This document shows, one piece after another, positions 15,922-23,600 of a DNA stretch of 28,597 nt. The stretch is from the NCBI GenBank assembly GCA_964604675.1, contig CAZSAT010000090.1, positions 1-28,597 on the forward strand, given 5' to 3'. Origin of the DNA: CAZSAT01 sp964604675. GTDB taxonomy: Bacteria > Myxococcota_A > UBA796 > CAJQPC01. The stretch's first letter is position 1, and each line of letters opens with the position of its first letter. The notes beneath the pieces were generated by a model. That model had not been told where the DNA came from and ran no database searches. It was given only the letters and a program-made list of their open reading frames with translations. The translations under genes and the position numbers were made by a program.

Positions 15922-15990
15922 GAGCGCAGCCTACCGCTTGACGGCGGGCCGGGTGTGGCCCACCATGGCGCGAGCCTTCTCGGAGACGAC

Positions 15991-16329
15991 ATGAAGCGCG
16001 CCCTCGCCCTCGGCCTCGCGGTCGTGCTGCCCACGCTCACGGCCTGCTACCCGGACGAGGAGGAGTTCCAGGCGGAGCAGATCGCGATCGTCTGCAACTA
16101 CATGATCGAGTGCTACAGCGGCGACGACAGCTACGTGTACTTCAGCTTCGACAGCCAGTCGGAGTGCGAGGCCTTCTTCAGCGCCTTCGCCGGCTACTAC
16201 GACGACTACTACGCGGACTGCAGCTACGACAAGAAGCAGGCCAAGGAGTGCCTGGACGCGTACGGGTCCATCACCTGCGACGACTACGAGTGGGACGACT
16301 CGGCATGCGAGAACGTGTACTCCTGCTGA
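15991..16329 (+). CDS. Small 8-Cys lipoprotein, first of a tandem pair
   Basis: Lipoprotein of 112 residues from ATG 15991. The signal peptide MKRALALGLAVVLPTLTAC is of normal length with a basic n-region and the lipobox LTAC. The mature part is acidic and Tyr-rich with eight cysteines at 35, 41, 59, 77, 87, 96, 106 and 112. Six of the seven intervals match or nearly match those of the next gene, showing a tandem duplication. Four disulfides are likely. It lies divergent from the exporter operon and overlaps the next start by 25 nt. The family is not recognised. It could be a secreted binding protein or, speculatively, a substrate of the adjacent enzyme system. Confidence 0.75.
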   Translation: MKRALALGLAVVLPTLTACYPDEEEFQAEQIAIVCNYMIECYSGDDSYVYFSFDSQSECEAFFSAFAGYYDDYYADCSYDKKQAKECLDAYGSITCDDYEWDDSACENVYSC

Positions 16330-16640
16330 GTTTGCTGCTCGTCGCGCAGGTGGCCTGCCTGAGCGAGAAGCGCTTCTACGACGAGCTGACCGAGGCGATC
16401 TGCGAGCGCGGGGAGACCTGCTACACCGAGACCTACGAGCTGGTCTGGGGCGACGGCGCCTGCCTGTCCGACCGCGACAAGCTGCGCGAGGACTGGCTGC
16501 AGCTCTACGAGGACTGCGACTACGACGCCCGCGCGGCCCGTGAGTGCCTGGGGCTGTGGCGCGACATCACGTGCAACTTCTACCCGGACAGCATGGACGG
16601 CTACGAGGTGTGCACGGAGGTCTACACCTGCCCCTCGTAG
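16305..16640 (+). CDS. Small 8-Cys lipoprotein, second of a tandem pair
   Basis: Lipoprotein of 111 residues from ATG 16305, inside the last codons of the preceding gene. The signal peptide MRERVLLLSLLLVAQVAC ends in the lipobox QVAC. The eight mature cysteines are at 33, 39, 53, 71, 81, 90, 103 and 109, and both paralogs end in a V-Y-x-C motif. Intervals of 6, 18, 10, 9 and 6 residues are shared exactly with the upstream paralog, while two others differ (14 for 18, and 13 for 10). Sequence between the cysteines has diverged strongly, so the duplication is old. No clear Shine-Dalgarno is seen, so translation probably depends on coupling. The gene overlaps the sulfatase-like gene that follows. 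Confidence 0.75.
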   Translation: MRERVLLLSLLLVAQVACLSEKRFYDELTEAICERGETCYTETYELVWGDGACLSDRDKLREDWLQLYEDCDYDARAARECLGLWRDITCNFYPDSMDGYEVCTEVYTCPS

Positions 16641-18331
16641 CCCTCGTCGTGCTGGCCTTGGCCGAGGCCGCGTGGATCACCCACGCCCACGCGCCCGCCT
16701 TGATGGGGGGGGATGCGCGGGCGGTGTACGAGGCGATCCTGTGGCCGACGGTAGGGGCGCCCGCGGCGGTGGCGGCGCTCTTGTGGAAGGTGCCGAAGCT
16801 CGGTCCGCGCCTGGCCGGTGGGGTGTTGTGGGCGGCGCCCGCAGCGTGCGCGTTGGTGACGCTCGTGGACCCGGACGTGGGCCGCTGGCTCCTGGTGCCG
16901 CTGGTGCTCGTGTTGGGCGGGCTGGCGGCGCGGTGGCGTGTGGTGGGGTGGCTGAGCGTGCTGGGCGCGTTCGCCGCGACCGTGGTCGACGTGCCGGCTC
17001 GTGCGGTGTCGGAGGGCGGCGTGCAGGGCGGCGATGGGTTGATCGTGCTGGTGACGCTGGACACCTTCCGCGCGGACCACCTGGGCGCCATCGGCGGCTA
17101 CCGACGGGTGGTCGCCACGCCGCACCTGGACGCGCTCGCCGCCGAGGGGCTGCTCTTCACGGCCGGGGAGGCCGAGGTGCCGCTCACGCTTCCGAGCCAC
17201 ACCGCCATGCTGACCGGGCGCTCGCCGTGGGAGGCGGGGGTGCTCCGCAACGGCCAGGTGTTGGCGGAGGGCACCGAGACGGTGGCCACCCGGCTGCGCG
17301 AGGCGGGCTGGCGGACCGGGGCCTTCCTGGGCTCGCACGTGCTGCACGCGGGCACGGGCCTGGACCGCGGCTTCGATCACTACGACGACCAGATGGGTCC
17401 GGCGGCCTGGCAGGCGACGGTGCCCGGAGCGCTCATGCGCCTGGGCTGGGTGGACAAGCAGCCCTTCCAGCGCTCGGGCGCGGTGGTCATTCGGAGGGCG
17501 CTGCAGTGGCTCGCGCAGGGGGAGGGGCCGACCTTCCTCTGGGTGCATCTCTACGATGCACACAGTCCCTACGATCCGCCCGCGCCCTACGACACCCTCT
17601 ACGAGCACGAGGCGGAGGACGCGCCCGGCAACCCGGCGGAGCTGGCGGTGTGGCGCAAGGACCAGCCGCCGGCCCGGATGCTGTTCCGCTTGCAGCCGCG
17701 CGACGTGCGGGCGCCGCTGGCGCGGTACGCCGGCGAGATCACCTGGGTCGACACGCTGGTGGGCGGCCTGGTGGCGAGCCTGCCGGAGCACGCGGCGGTG
17801 GTGGTGGCGGCAGACCACGGCGAGAGCCTGAGCGAGCACGGCTACCTGATCAACCACGGTGCGAGCGTGCACGAGCCGTCGCTGCACGTGCCGATCCTGG
17901 TGAAGGCGCCAGGGGTGGCGGCCGGTCGGGTGGCCGAGCCCACGAGTGTGCGGCGGGTGGGGCCCACGGTGCTGGCGCTGGCGGGCCTCGACGGTGGGGC
18001 GACGTTGATGGACCCGCCGGACGCGGAGCTGGTGGCCTACGCGCCGGGGCAGCAGTCGCGGCCGGACATGGACCTCCGGAAGGGCTGGCGGGTGGCCTGG
18101 CGTCGCGGTGCCGAGAAGTGGATCGTGTCGACGCGTGACGACACCCAGCGCTTCGACCTGTCCACGGACCCGGGGGAGCTGGTGAACCTGGCGGAGGGTG
18201 CCGAGGCCGAGCAGGTGACGGCGCGTGGACGGGCGCTGTTGGAGCAGCTGCAGGGGGACGAGCTCGGCGTGTTGGTGGACGAGTCCGCGGAGATGGAGGA
18301 GGCGTTGCGGGCGTTGGGGTATGTGCAGTGA
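16610..18331 (+). CDS. Membrane-anchored sulfatase-like hydrolase
   Basis: Alkaline-phosphatase-superfamily enzyme with an N-terminal membrane domain. Four or five hydrophobic segments (encoded from about 16625 to 16990) precede the catalytic domain. Catalytic blocks are LDTFRADHLG (metal Asp near 17060), the nucleophile region T-L-P-S-H (near 17186), WVHLYDAHSPY, and AADHGESLSEHGY. It ends EALRALGYV, a tail common to bacterial sulfatase-like proteins of this TLPSH type. The nucleophile is Thr rather than Cys/Ser with Arg, so classical formylglycine sulfatase activity is unlikely. Start is uncertain: GTG 16610 is given; CTG 16628 has a better Shine-Dalgarno (GGAGG at 16616-16620, 7 nt), and ATG 16544 would overlap the previous gene by 97 nt. 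Third gene of the 8-Cys operon. Confidence 0.82.
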   Translation: MHGGLHLPLVALVVLALAEAAWITHAHAPALMGGDARAVYEAILWPTVGAPAAVAALLWKVPKLGPRLAGGVLWAAPAACALVTLVDPDVGRWLLVPLVLVLGGLAARWRVVGWLSVLGAFAATVVDVPARAVSEGGVQGGDGLIVLVTLDTFRADHLGAIGGYRRVVATPHLDALAAEGLLFTAGEAEVPLTLPSHTAMLTGRSPWEAGVLRNGQVLAEGTETVATRLREAGWRTGAFLGSHVLHAGTGLDRGFDHYDDQMGPAAWQATVPGALMRLGWVDKQPFQRSGAVVIRRALQWLAQGEGPTFLWVHLYDAHSPYDPPAPYDTLYEHEAEDAPGNPAELAVWRKDQPPARMLFRLQPRDVRAPLARYAGEITWVDTLVGGLVASLPEHAAVVVAADHGESLSEHGYLINHGASVHEPSLHVPILVKAPGVAAGRVAEPTSVRRVGPTVLALAGLDGGATLMDPPDAELVAYAPGQQSRPDMDLRKGWRVAWRRGAEKWIVSTRDDTQRFDLSTDPGELVNLAEGAEAEQVTARGRALLEQLQGDELGVLVDESAEMEEALRALGYVQ

Positions 18332-18385
18332 GGGGAGCGGGAGTGCAGGGCCGAAGGGCGGAGGCTCGCCTTGGCTCCGGCGGGC

Positions 18386-18575
18386 GCAGGCGCGCAGCGC
18401 CGGCGCGAGCCGGGAGGGGGGGCGGGCGCCGGCGCGAGCCGGGAGCGTCGGTGCTCGGCTTCCTCTCGGCGCGTCCCGCCGCAGGCGCGCACCGGGGCGG
18501 AGCGGTGCTTACCGCAGGCGCGCAGCGCCGGAGCGAGCCGGGAGCGGAGGGTGCGAGTGCTCGTCTTCCTCTCGG
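18386..18575. repeat. Three degenerate GC-rich direct repeats in a non-coding gap
   Basis: The core GCGCCGG(C/A)GCGAGCCGGGAG appears three times, at about 18397-18416, 18426-18445 and 18523-18543. Copies two and three also share a downstream GTGCTCG-CTTCCTCTCGG segment. Copies one and three share an upstream GCAGGCGCGCA element, which recurs alone at 18481. The 746-nt gap 18332-19077 holds no intact gene. The repeats may be members of a dispersed intergenic family. Confidence 0.5.
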
Positions 18576-18591
18576 AGAGCACCGGAACCCA

Positions 18592-18610
18592 CGCTCCCTC
18601 GCTGGGAGCG
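18592..18610. terminator. Hairpin, 7-bp stem with 5-nt loop
   Basis: CGCTCCC (18592-18598) and GGGAGCG (18604-18610) flank TCGCT. It lies about 260 nt after the sulfatase stop. It lacks a T-run, so a terminator role is only possible. Confidence 0.3.
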
Positions 18611-18823
18611 CAGGGGAAGCCACGTTCGCCCCTCCGGCCGTCTGCGACTCGACGAGATTCCAGGTACTTGCAGGTGCGGCTCGATCGCACTGCGGGCGCA
18701 GCGGTGCAGAAACGTGGTTTCGCGACCTCTCCCAGAGTGCCAGCGTGGCTTCCGACCCGTTCCGAGCCCGACCGGGGCGGACTGGGCGCGGGTAGCGCCG
18801 CCTCTGACGCCTGCCCGCCTCCG

Positions 18824-18982
18824 CGTGTCCCCGTCCCCGTGCGAGACGATGTAGGCGGAGGGCGTGGCCTCTTCGTACGCGAGTTGGGCATCGACGCAGG
18901 CGGCGCCGAACAGGGTCGTGGTCCACGACACGACTTCATGGTGCCATGCGTGGCCGGTCTCGGTAGCCCAATCGGTGCAGCG
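18824..18982 (-). pseudogene. Coding-like remnant of unknown protein
   Basis: On the minus strand this stretch reads RCTDWATETGHAWHHEVVSW, then TTLFGAACVDAQLAYEE and SAYIVSHGDGDT, with protein-like composition and high third-position GC, unlike the Arg/Pro-rich noise around it. Downstream the frame dissolves into the repeat region, and no proper start or ribosome-binding site precedes it. It is best explained as a fragment of a lost gene; family not recognised. Confidence 0.3.
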
Positions 18983-19042
18983 GGCCGTCGGCCCACGGTC
19001 CCGCCCGGATCCGAGCCAGCGCGGCCTCCGGCCTCGTTGCGT

Positions 19043-19077
19043 TTGACCTGACCAGGTAGCAGACCTACTATCAGACC
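19043..19077 (+). promoter_or_regulatory. Near-consensus promoter abutting the antitoxin start, with operator-like repeats
   Basis: TTGACC (19043-19048), a 17-bp spacer and TACTAT (19066-19071) make a good sigma-70-type promoter. Only 6 nt separate the -10 from ATG 19078, so the transcript would be leaderless or nearly so. CAGACC is repeated at 19060-19065 and 19072-19077 (12-bp period) around the -10, and GTAG/CTAC form a small dyad (19056-19068). Antitoxin autorepression is the likely use. Confidence 0.6.
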
Positions 19078-19332
19078 ATGTCGAAGGTCAACGTCCAAGA
19101 CGCCAAGATGCACCTCTCCCGCTACCTGAAGGCGGTCGAGGCGGGAGAGGTGGTCACGATCTGCCGTCGGAACGTGCCGATCGCGGAGCTGCGCCCACTG
19201 CCCGGGCTGGGCGGCGGACCTCGCAGGGTCGGGCTCGCGCGCGAGCGCTTCCCCGACTGGGAGCTGCCGGACAGCTTCTTCGAGCCGCTTCCCGACGAGC
19301 TCGTGGCCGCCTTCGAGGGCGAGGAGGCTTGA
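19078..19332 (+). CDS. Phd/YefM-family antitoxin
   Basis: Protein of 84 residues. The N-terminal half, SKVNVQDAKMHLSRYLKAVE followed by GEVVTICRRNVPIAELRPL, is the DNA-binding fold of Phd/YefM antitoxins, which repress their own promoter. The C-terminal part (RERFPDWELPDSFFEPLPDE) is the usual toxin-wrapping tail of VapB-like partners in this group. It overlaps the PIN-domain toxin start by 4 nt (TTGA), and the GAGGAGG near its end serves as the toxin ribosome-binding site. The promoter and putative operator lie directly upstream. Start at ATG 19078 fits both the family and the promoter position. Confidence 0.9.
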   Translation: MSKVNVQDAKMHLSRYLKAVEAGEVVTICRRNVPIAELRPLPGLGGGPRRVGLARERFPDWELPDSFFEPLPDELVAAFEGEEA

Positions 19333-19715
19333 AGCTCCTCCTCGACACGGTCACCTTCCTCTGGCTGGCTTGGGACGATCCGAGGCTCTCGCCGCTGGCT
19401 CGTGAGCGTGTCCTCGATCCCGGTTGCACGCCCTACCTGAGCGCGGCCTCGGCGTGGGAGATCGCCGTGAAGCACGCGCTCGGGAAGCTCCCGCTCCCCC
19501 AGGACCCCGAGACCCTCGTCCCCGAGCTGCGGGTGGGCCTGGGCCTGGCGCCGTTGCCCGTCGACGAGGTCTCTGCCCTCCAGGTGGTGCGGCTACCCTG
19601 GCTCCACCGGGATCCCTTCGACCGCATGCTGATCTGCCAGTCGATCGCGCACGCGATGGTCCTGGTCACCCCGGACGCCGCGATCCGGCGCTACCCCATC
19701 CGCACGCTCTGGTAG
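19329..19715 (+). CDS. PIN-domain toxin, VapC type
   Basis: Protein of 128 residues beginning with TTG 19329, overlapping the antitoxin stop, with GAGGAGG immediately upstream. It has the PIN-domain acidic set: D6 in KLLLDTVTFLWLA, E44 in SAASAWEIAVKHALGKL, D95 and D98 in HRDPFDRMLICQ, and D116 in VTPDAAI. These residues bind Mg/Mn in VapC ribonucleases that cleave tRNA or rRNA. The usual DTH after the first strand is DTV here, a common variation that should not abolish activity. It forms a toxin-antitoxin operon with the preceding gene and is flanked on both sides by degraded sequence, fitting a mobile or selfish module. Confidence 0.9.
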   Translation: MKLLLDTVTFLWLAWDDPRLSPLARERVLDPGCTPYLSAASAWEIAVKHALGKLPLPQDPETLVPELRVGLGLAPLPVDEVSALQVVRLPWLHRDPFDRMLICQSIAHAMVLVTPDAAIRRYPIRTLW

Positions 19716-19848
19716 GCGTGGCGGGAGCCGGCCCCTCGTGGGCCTGCTGGGCGACCTGGAGCTCCCGAAGCTCCTCGTCCACCGCCGCCATCCACCGATC
19801 CGGGTAGCCCACCAGGATGAAGATCCAGATCGCGCCGAGCTCGTGCAT
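19666..19848 (-). CDS. Possible small protein (60 aa), unknown
   Basis: From ATG 19848 the minus strand reads MHELGAIWIFILVGYPDRWM followed by AAVDEELRELQVAQQAHEG, with codon use typical of this genome, so it is probably or was once coding. A short hydrophobic stretch (GAIWIFILVG) is followed by an amphipathic helix. The last ~20 residues look random and overlap the 3' end of the toxin gene antisense by 50 nt, suggesting truncation of a longer gene. GGAG is only 1 nt from the start, a poor Shine-Dalgarno. No family recognised. Confidence 0.3.
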   Translation of the reverse strand: MHELGAIWIFILVGYPDRWMAAVDEELRELQVAQQAHEGPAPATPTRACGWGSAGSRRPG

Positions 19849-19944
19849 ACTCCAGGGAGATGCCCCCGTCTCGCGATCGCGGCCGGCCCTCGCGCGCTCC
19901 TGCACCCGCGGGAGGGCGCCGCTCGGCGCGCCGACGACCGCATC

Positions 19945-20133
19945 GTGCTCTACCTCGGCGCGGCGACCTACGACCAGCGCACCGCGGACCCCTTCGCCGC
20001 TGCCTTCGGCTCGGACCTGGCACGCGGCTACGAGCCCAGCTCCTACGTTCGGGCGTCGCTGGCCCTCGGCGACCCGCTGCGCTGGACCGTGGAGCGCGAA
20101 GGCGCGGACGGCACGTGGGTGGTCGTGCCCTGA
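19945..20133 (+). pseudogene. Orphan 3' fragment or small gene, unknown
   Basis: The frame reading VLYLGAATYDQRTADPF, then GSDLARGYEPSSYVRASLAL and RWTVEREGADGTWVVVP, ends at TGA 20133 and has strong third-position GC and normal protein composition. Upstream of about 19940 the frame becomes Arg/His/Pro-rich. GTG 19945 is a possible start but has no Shine-Dalgarno. It is most likely the 3' end of a gene whose start has been lost. A faint resemblance of YLGAATYD to the first strand of peptidase E-like proteins is not enough for a call. Confidence 0.35.
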
Positions 20134-20292
20134 GCGGAGCGGCCCTCGAGGCCACGGTCACGACGGGCCTGCTGCCGCTTGGGAGCGGTGGCTGCGAGCT
20201 CGAGAGCGGCTCGATGGATCGGGTCAGTGCGCGGTAGAGATTGCAGCGCTCCTCCGCGGAGCCCACCATGCGGTTGCTCATGAGGTGTCGTC

Positions 20293-20565
20293 GTGACCGC
20301 GCTCCTTGCGCTCCTTCTCCAAGCGTACAGCTGCAGCGGTGCGGTGAAGTCGCCCGACAGCGGCGAGCCCAGCGCCGACACGGACGATCCGATCCCCGCT
20401 GAGACCGGCGCAGACGGCCGCGACAGTTCCGCCCCAGAGGGTGTGGACACCGCGGACCTGTGTAGAACTCCCGACGTTCACCGGCCGGGGATCGCACCGT
20501 CGCGTTGGACCGGATCCAGACGACGCGGGTCGCCTCGTCGATGGCGCCGCCCTCGCTCACCGTGA
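20293..20565 (+). pseudogene. Broken lipoprotein gene (5' end only)
   Basis: GTG 20293 has GAGG 7 nt upstream and encodes MTALLALLLQAYSCSG, a lipoprotein signal, followed by an Asp/Ser/Thr/Glu/Pro-rich spacer (SPDSGEPSADTDDP and on to EGVDTADL). This is the same architecture as the intact lipoproteins of the window. After about residue 56 (near 20460) the frame becomes Arg/Pro/Ser noise until a stop at 20565. The mature domain is missing, so the gene was cut about 170 nt from its start. Confidence 0.5.
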
Positions 20566-20602
20566 CCGCGGCGTCGTCTCGAGGGTCGACCACGGGGCCC
20601 GA
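20459..20602 (-). pseudogene. Coding-like fragment joined head-on to the broken lipoprotein
   Basis: On the minus strand, VVDPRDDAAVTVSEGG, then AIDEATRVVWIRSNATVRSP and GERREFYTG, read as a beta-rich protein segment with genome-like codon use. It stops looking coding exactly where the plus-strand lipoprotein fragment begins to (about 20460). No start codon or stop brackets it. It is probably an inverted or joined remnant; family unknown. Together with the two fragments before it, it accounts for most of the 945-nt stretch 19716-20660. Confidence 0.35.
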
Positions 20603-20660
20603 CGCATAAGAACGCGGATGTGACCGGACAAGGCCTACAATGGCGCATCCCGGGTCCGCC

Positions 20661-23600
20661 ATGCACCGTCTCCTCCTCGCCTCCGCCCTCGTGCTCCTCG
20701 GCGCATGCCGCACCGACAAGGACCCCGCCGAGACCGGCGCATGCTGCGCCGGGGACAGCGGCGCCGCCGAAGACGCCGACGGAGATGGCTGGCCCTCGGG
20801 CGAGGACTGCGACGACGACGACCCCGAGGTCCACCCGGCCGCCGACGAGGACTGCAACGGGCTCGACGACGACTGCGACGCGCTGACCGACGAGGGCATG
20901 GGCGCGAGCTGGTACGCCGACAGCGACCTCGACGGCTACGGCGACCCCGCGAAGGTCGAGGAGGCCTGCGACCAGCCCGAGGGCTACGTCTCCGACGGCA
21001 CGGACTGCGACGACGCCGACGCCGACGTGCACCCCGGAGCGACGGAGGTGTGCAACGACCTCGACGACGACTGCGACGGCGAGGTCGACGACGCAGGCGG
21101 GAGCGCCTGGTACGAGGACGCCGACGGGGACCTCTTCGGCAACCCCGAGCTGAGCTCCTCCTCCTGCGACGGCGCCAGCGGCTACGTCGAGGACGACAGC
21201 GACTGCGACGACACTGAGGCCGCCGTCAACCCCGACGCGGACGAGGTCTGCAACGACCTCGACGACGACTGCGACGGCCGGGTCGACGACGACGACGAGG
21301 ACCTCACCGACGCCTCCACCTTCTACGCCGACGCGGACGGCGACGGCTTCCACGACCCCGACGAGGCGGTGGAGGCCTGCGAGGCGCCCTCGGGCTACGG
21401 GCCGGCCACCGACGAGGACTGCGACGACGGCGACAGCGCCGTGTACCCCGGCGCCGGCGAGATCTGCGACGGCCTCGACGGCGACTGCGACGGTGAGGTC
21501 GACGAGGACGCCTCCGACGCGTCCACCTTCTACGCGGACGACGACGGCGACGGCTTCGGCGACGCCGCCACCAGCACCGAGGACTGCGAGGCCCCCAGCG
21601 GCTACGTCTCCGACGCCACCGACTGCGACGACGACGCGGCGAGCGTCAACCCCGGTGCCGACGAGGTCTGCAGCGGCGTGGACGACGACTGCGACGGCCT
21701 GGTCGATGACGAGGACCCCAACCTCGACCGCGACGCGACCGCCACCTACTACGAGGACGACGACGGCGACGGCTACGGGGACCCCGGCGACACGACGAGC
21801 GCCTGCGACGCCCCCACCGGCTTCGTGCTCGACGACACCGACTGCGACGACGGCGACGGCGACGTCCACCCGGGCGCCGACGAGGTCTGCAGCGGCGTGG
21901 ACGACGACTGCGACGGCCTGGTCGACGATGCCGACAGCAGCCTCGACACCAGCACCGCCGACACGTGGCACGAGGACGACGACGGCGACGGCTACGGCGA
22001 CGCCGCCGACCCCCTCGAGGCCTGCGATCAGCCCAGCGGCTTCGTGGACGACGCCAGCGACTGCGACGACGCGGACGCGGACGTGAACCCGGACAACGAC
22101 GAGATCTGCAACGGCGTCGACGACGACTGCGACGGCCTGGTCGACGACGAGGACCCCAACCTGGACCGCACGACGACCTCCACCTTCTACGAGGACGACG
22201 ACGGTGACGGCTTCGGCGACCTGGACGACACCGCCTCGCTCTGCGACGAGACCACCGGCTACGTCGCCGACGCCACCGACTGCGACGACGGCGACGCCGA
22301 CATCGCCCCCGACGCCGACGAGCAGTGCAACGAGGTCGACGACGACTGCGACGACCAGGTGGACGAGGACGCCACCGACGCGCTCACCTGGTACATCGAC
22401 TACGACGACGACGGCTACGGTGCGGAGGCCTACACCCAGTCGAGCTGCGACCAGCCCTCGGGCTACGTCGCGACCGCCGACGACTGCGACGACGCCGACG
22501 ACACCATCCACCCGGGCGCCGACGAGCTCTGCGACGAGGTCGACCAGGACTGCGACGGCACCACGGACGAGGACGCGACGGACGCCACCACCTGGCACGC
22601 GGACGCGGACGCCGACGGCTACGGCGACGACGACACGACCGTGAGCCAGTGCGATCAGCCCGACTCCTTCACCAGCGAAGGCGGTGACTGCGACGACGGG
22701 GACGCGGCCGTGAGGCCGGGGGTCGACGAGACCTGCAACGACGCGGACGACGACTGCGACGAGGAGGTGGACGAGGACGCCACCGACGGCGCCACCTGGT
22801 ACTTCGACTACGACGCCGACGGCTACGGCGGGGACGCCTACACCGTCGAGGCCTGCGACCAGCCCAGCGGCTACCTCGCGGACGCCGAGGACTGCGACGA
22901 CACCGACGCCAGCGTGTACCCGGGGGCGGAGGAGACCTGCAACGAGCTCGACGACGACTGCGACGAGGCGGTGGACGAGGACGCCACCGACGCGAGCACC
23001 TTCTACGTCGACGCCGACTCCGACGGCTACGGCGACGCCAGCTCCACGGTCCAGGCCTGCGAGGTGCCGTCGGGGGCCAGCGACGACGACACCGACTGCG
23101 ACGACACCGCCGCCGACACCTACCCGGGCGCCATCGAGCTCAGCGGCGACGGCGTGGACAACGACTGCGACGGCGCGGTGGACGAGGACCCGTGCAACAA
23201 CACCTGCGCGGACTCCTACACGGTCACCGCCGACACGGACTTCGAGGAGCTGCAGTACTGCAGCACCGTCTCCGGAGACCTCACGATCGAGGGTGACGCG
23301 ATCACCGATCTCGACGACCTGGCCTGCCTCACCACCGTCGACGGCACGCTGACCATCTCCGAGACCAGCGCGCTCACCGACGCCACCGGCCTCTCGGGGC
23401 TGAACAGCGTCGGGGGCGCGTTGAGCCTGCTGGACAACGATGCGCTGCTGGACCTCGATCTGAGCGCCCTGGCAGAGGTCGGGACCACCCTCGTGGTCGG
23501 CGACAACCCCGAGCTGCTCTCGGCGCTGGACCTGGGCAGCCTGACGAGCGTCGGGAGCTACCTGAGCGTCTACGAGAACGACGAGCTGCCCTCCCTCGAC

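Noticed and set aside
13429..15990. Long plus-strand frame running into the small lipoprotein at 15991
   Set aside because: It is the antisense shadow of the exporter gene (His/Gln/Arg/Gly-rich). The real protein begins at ATG 15991 with a signal peptide.
19721..19744. GGCCC/GGGCC hairpin after the toxin gene as a terminator
   Set aside because: Only a 5-bp stem, no T-run, and such stems are frequent by chance at this GC content.
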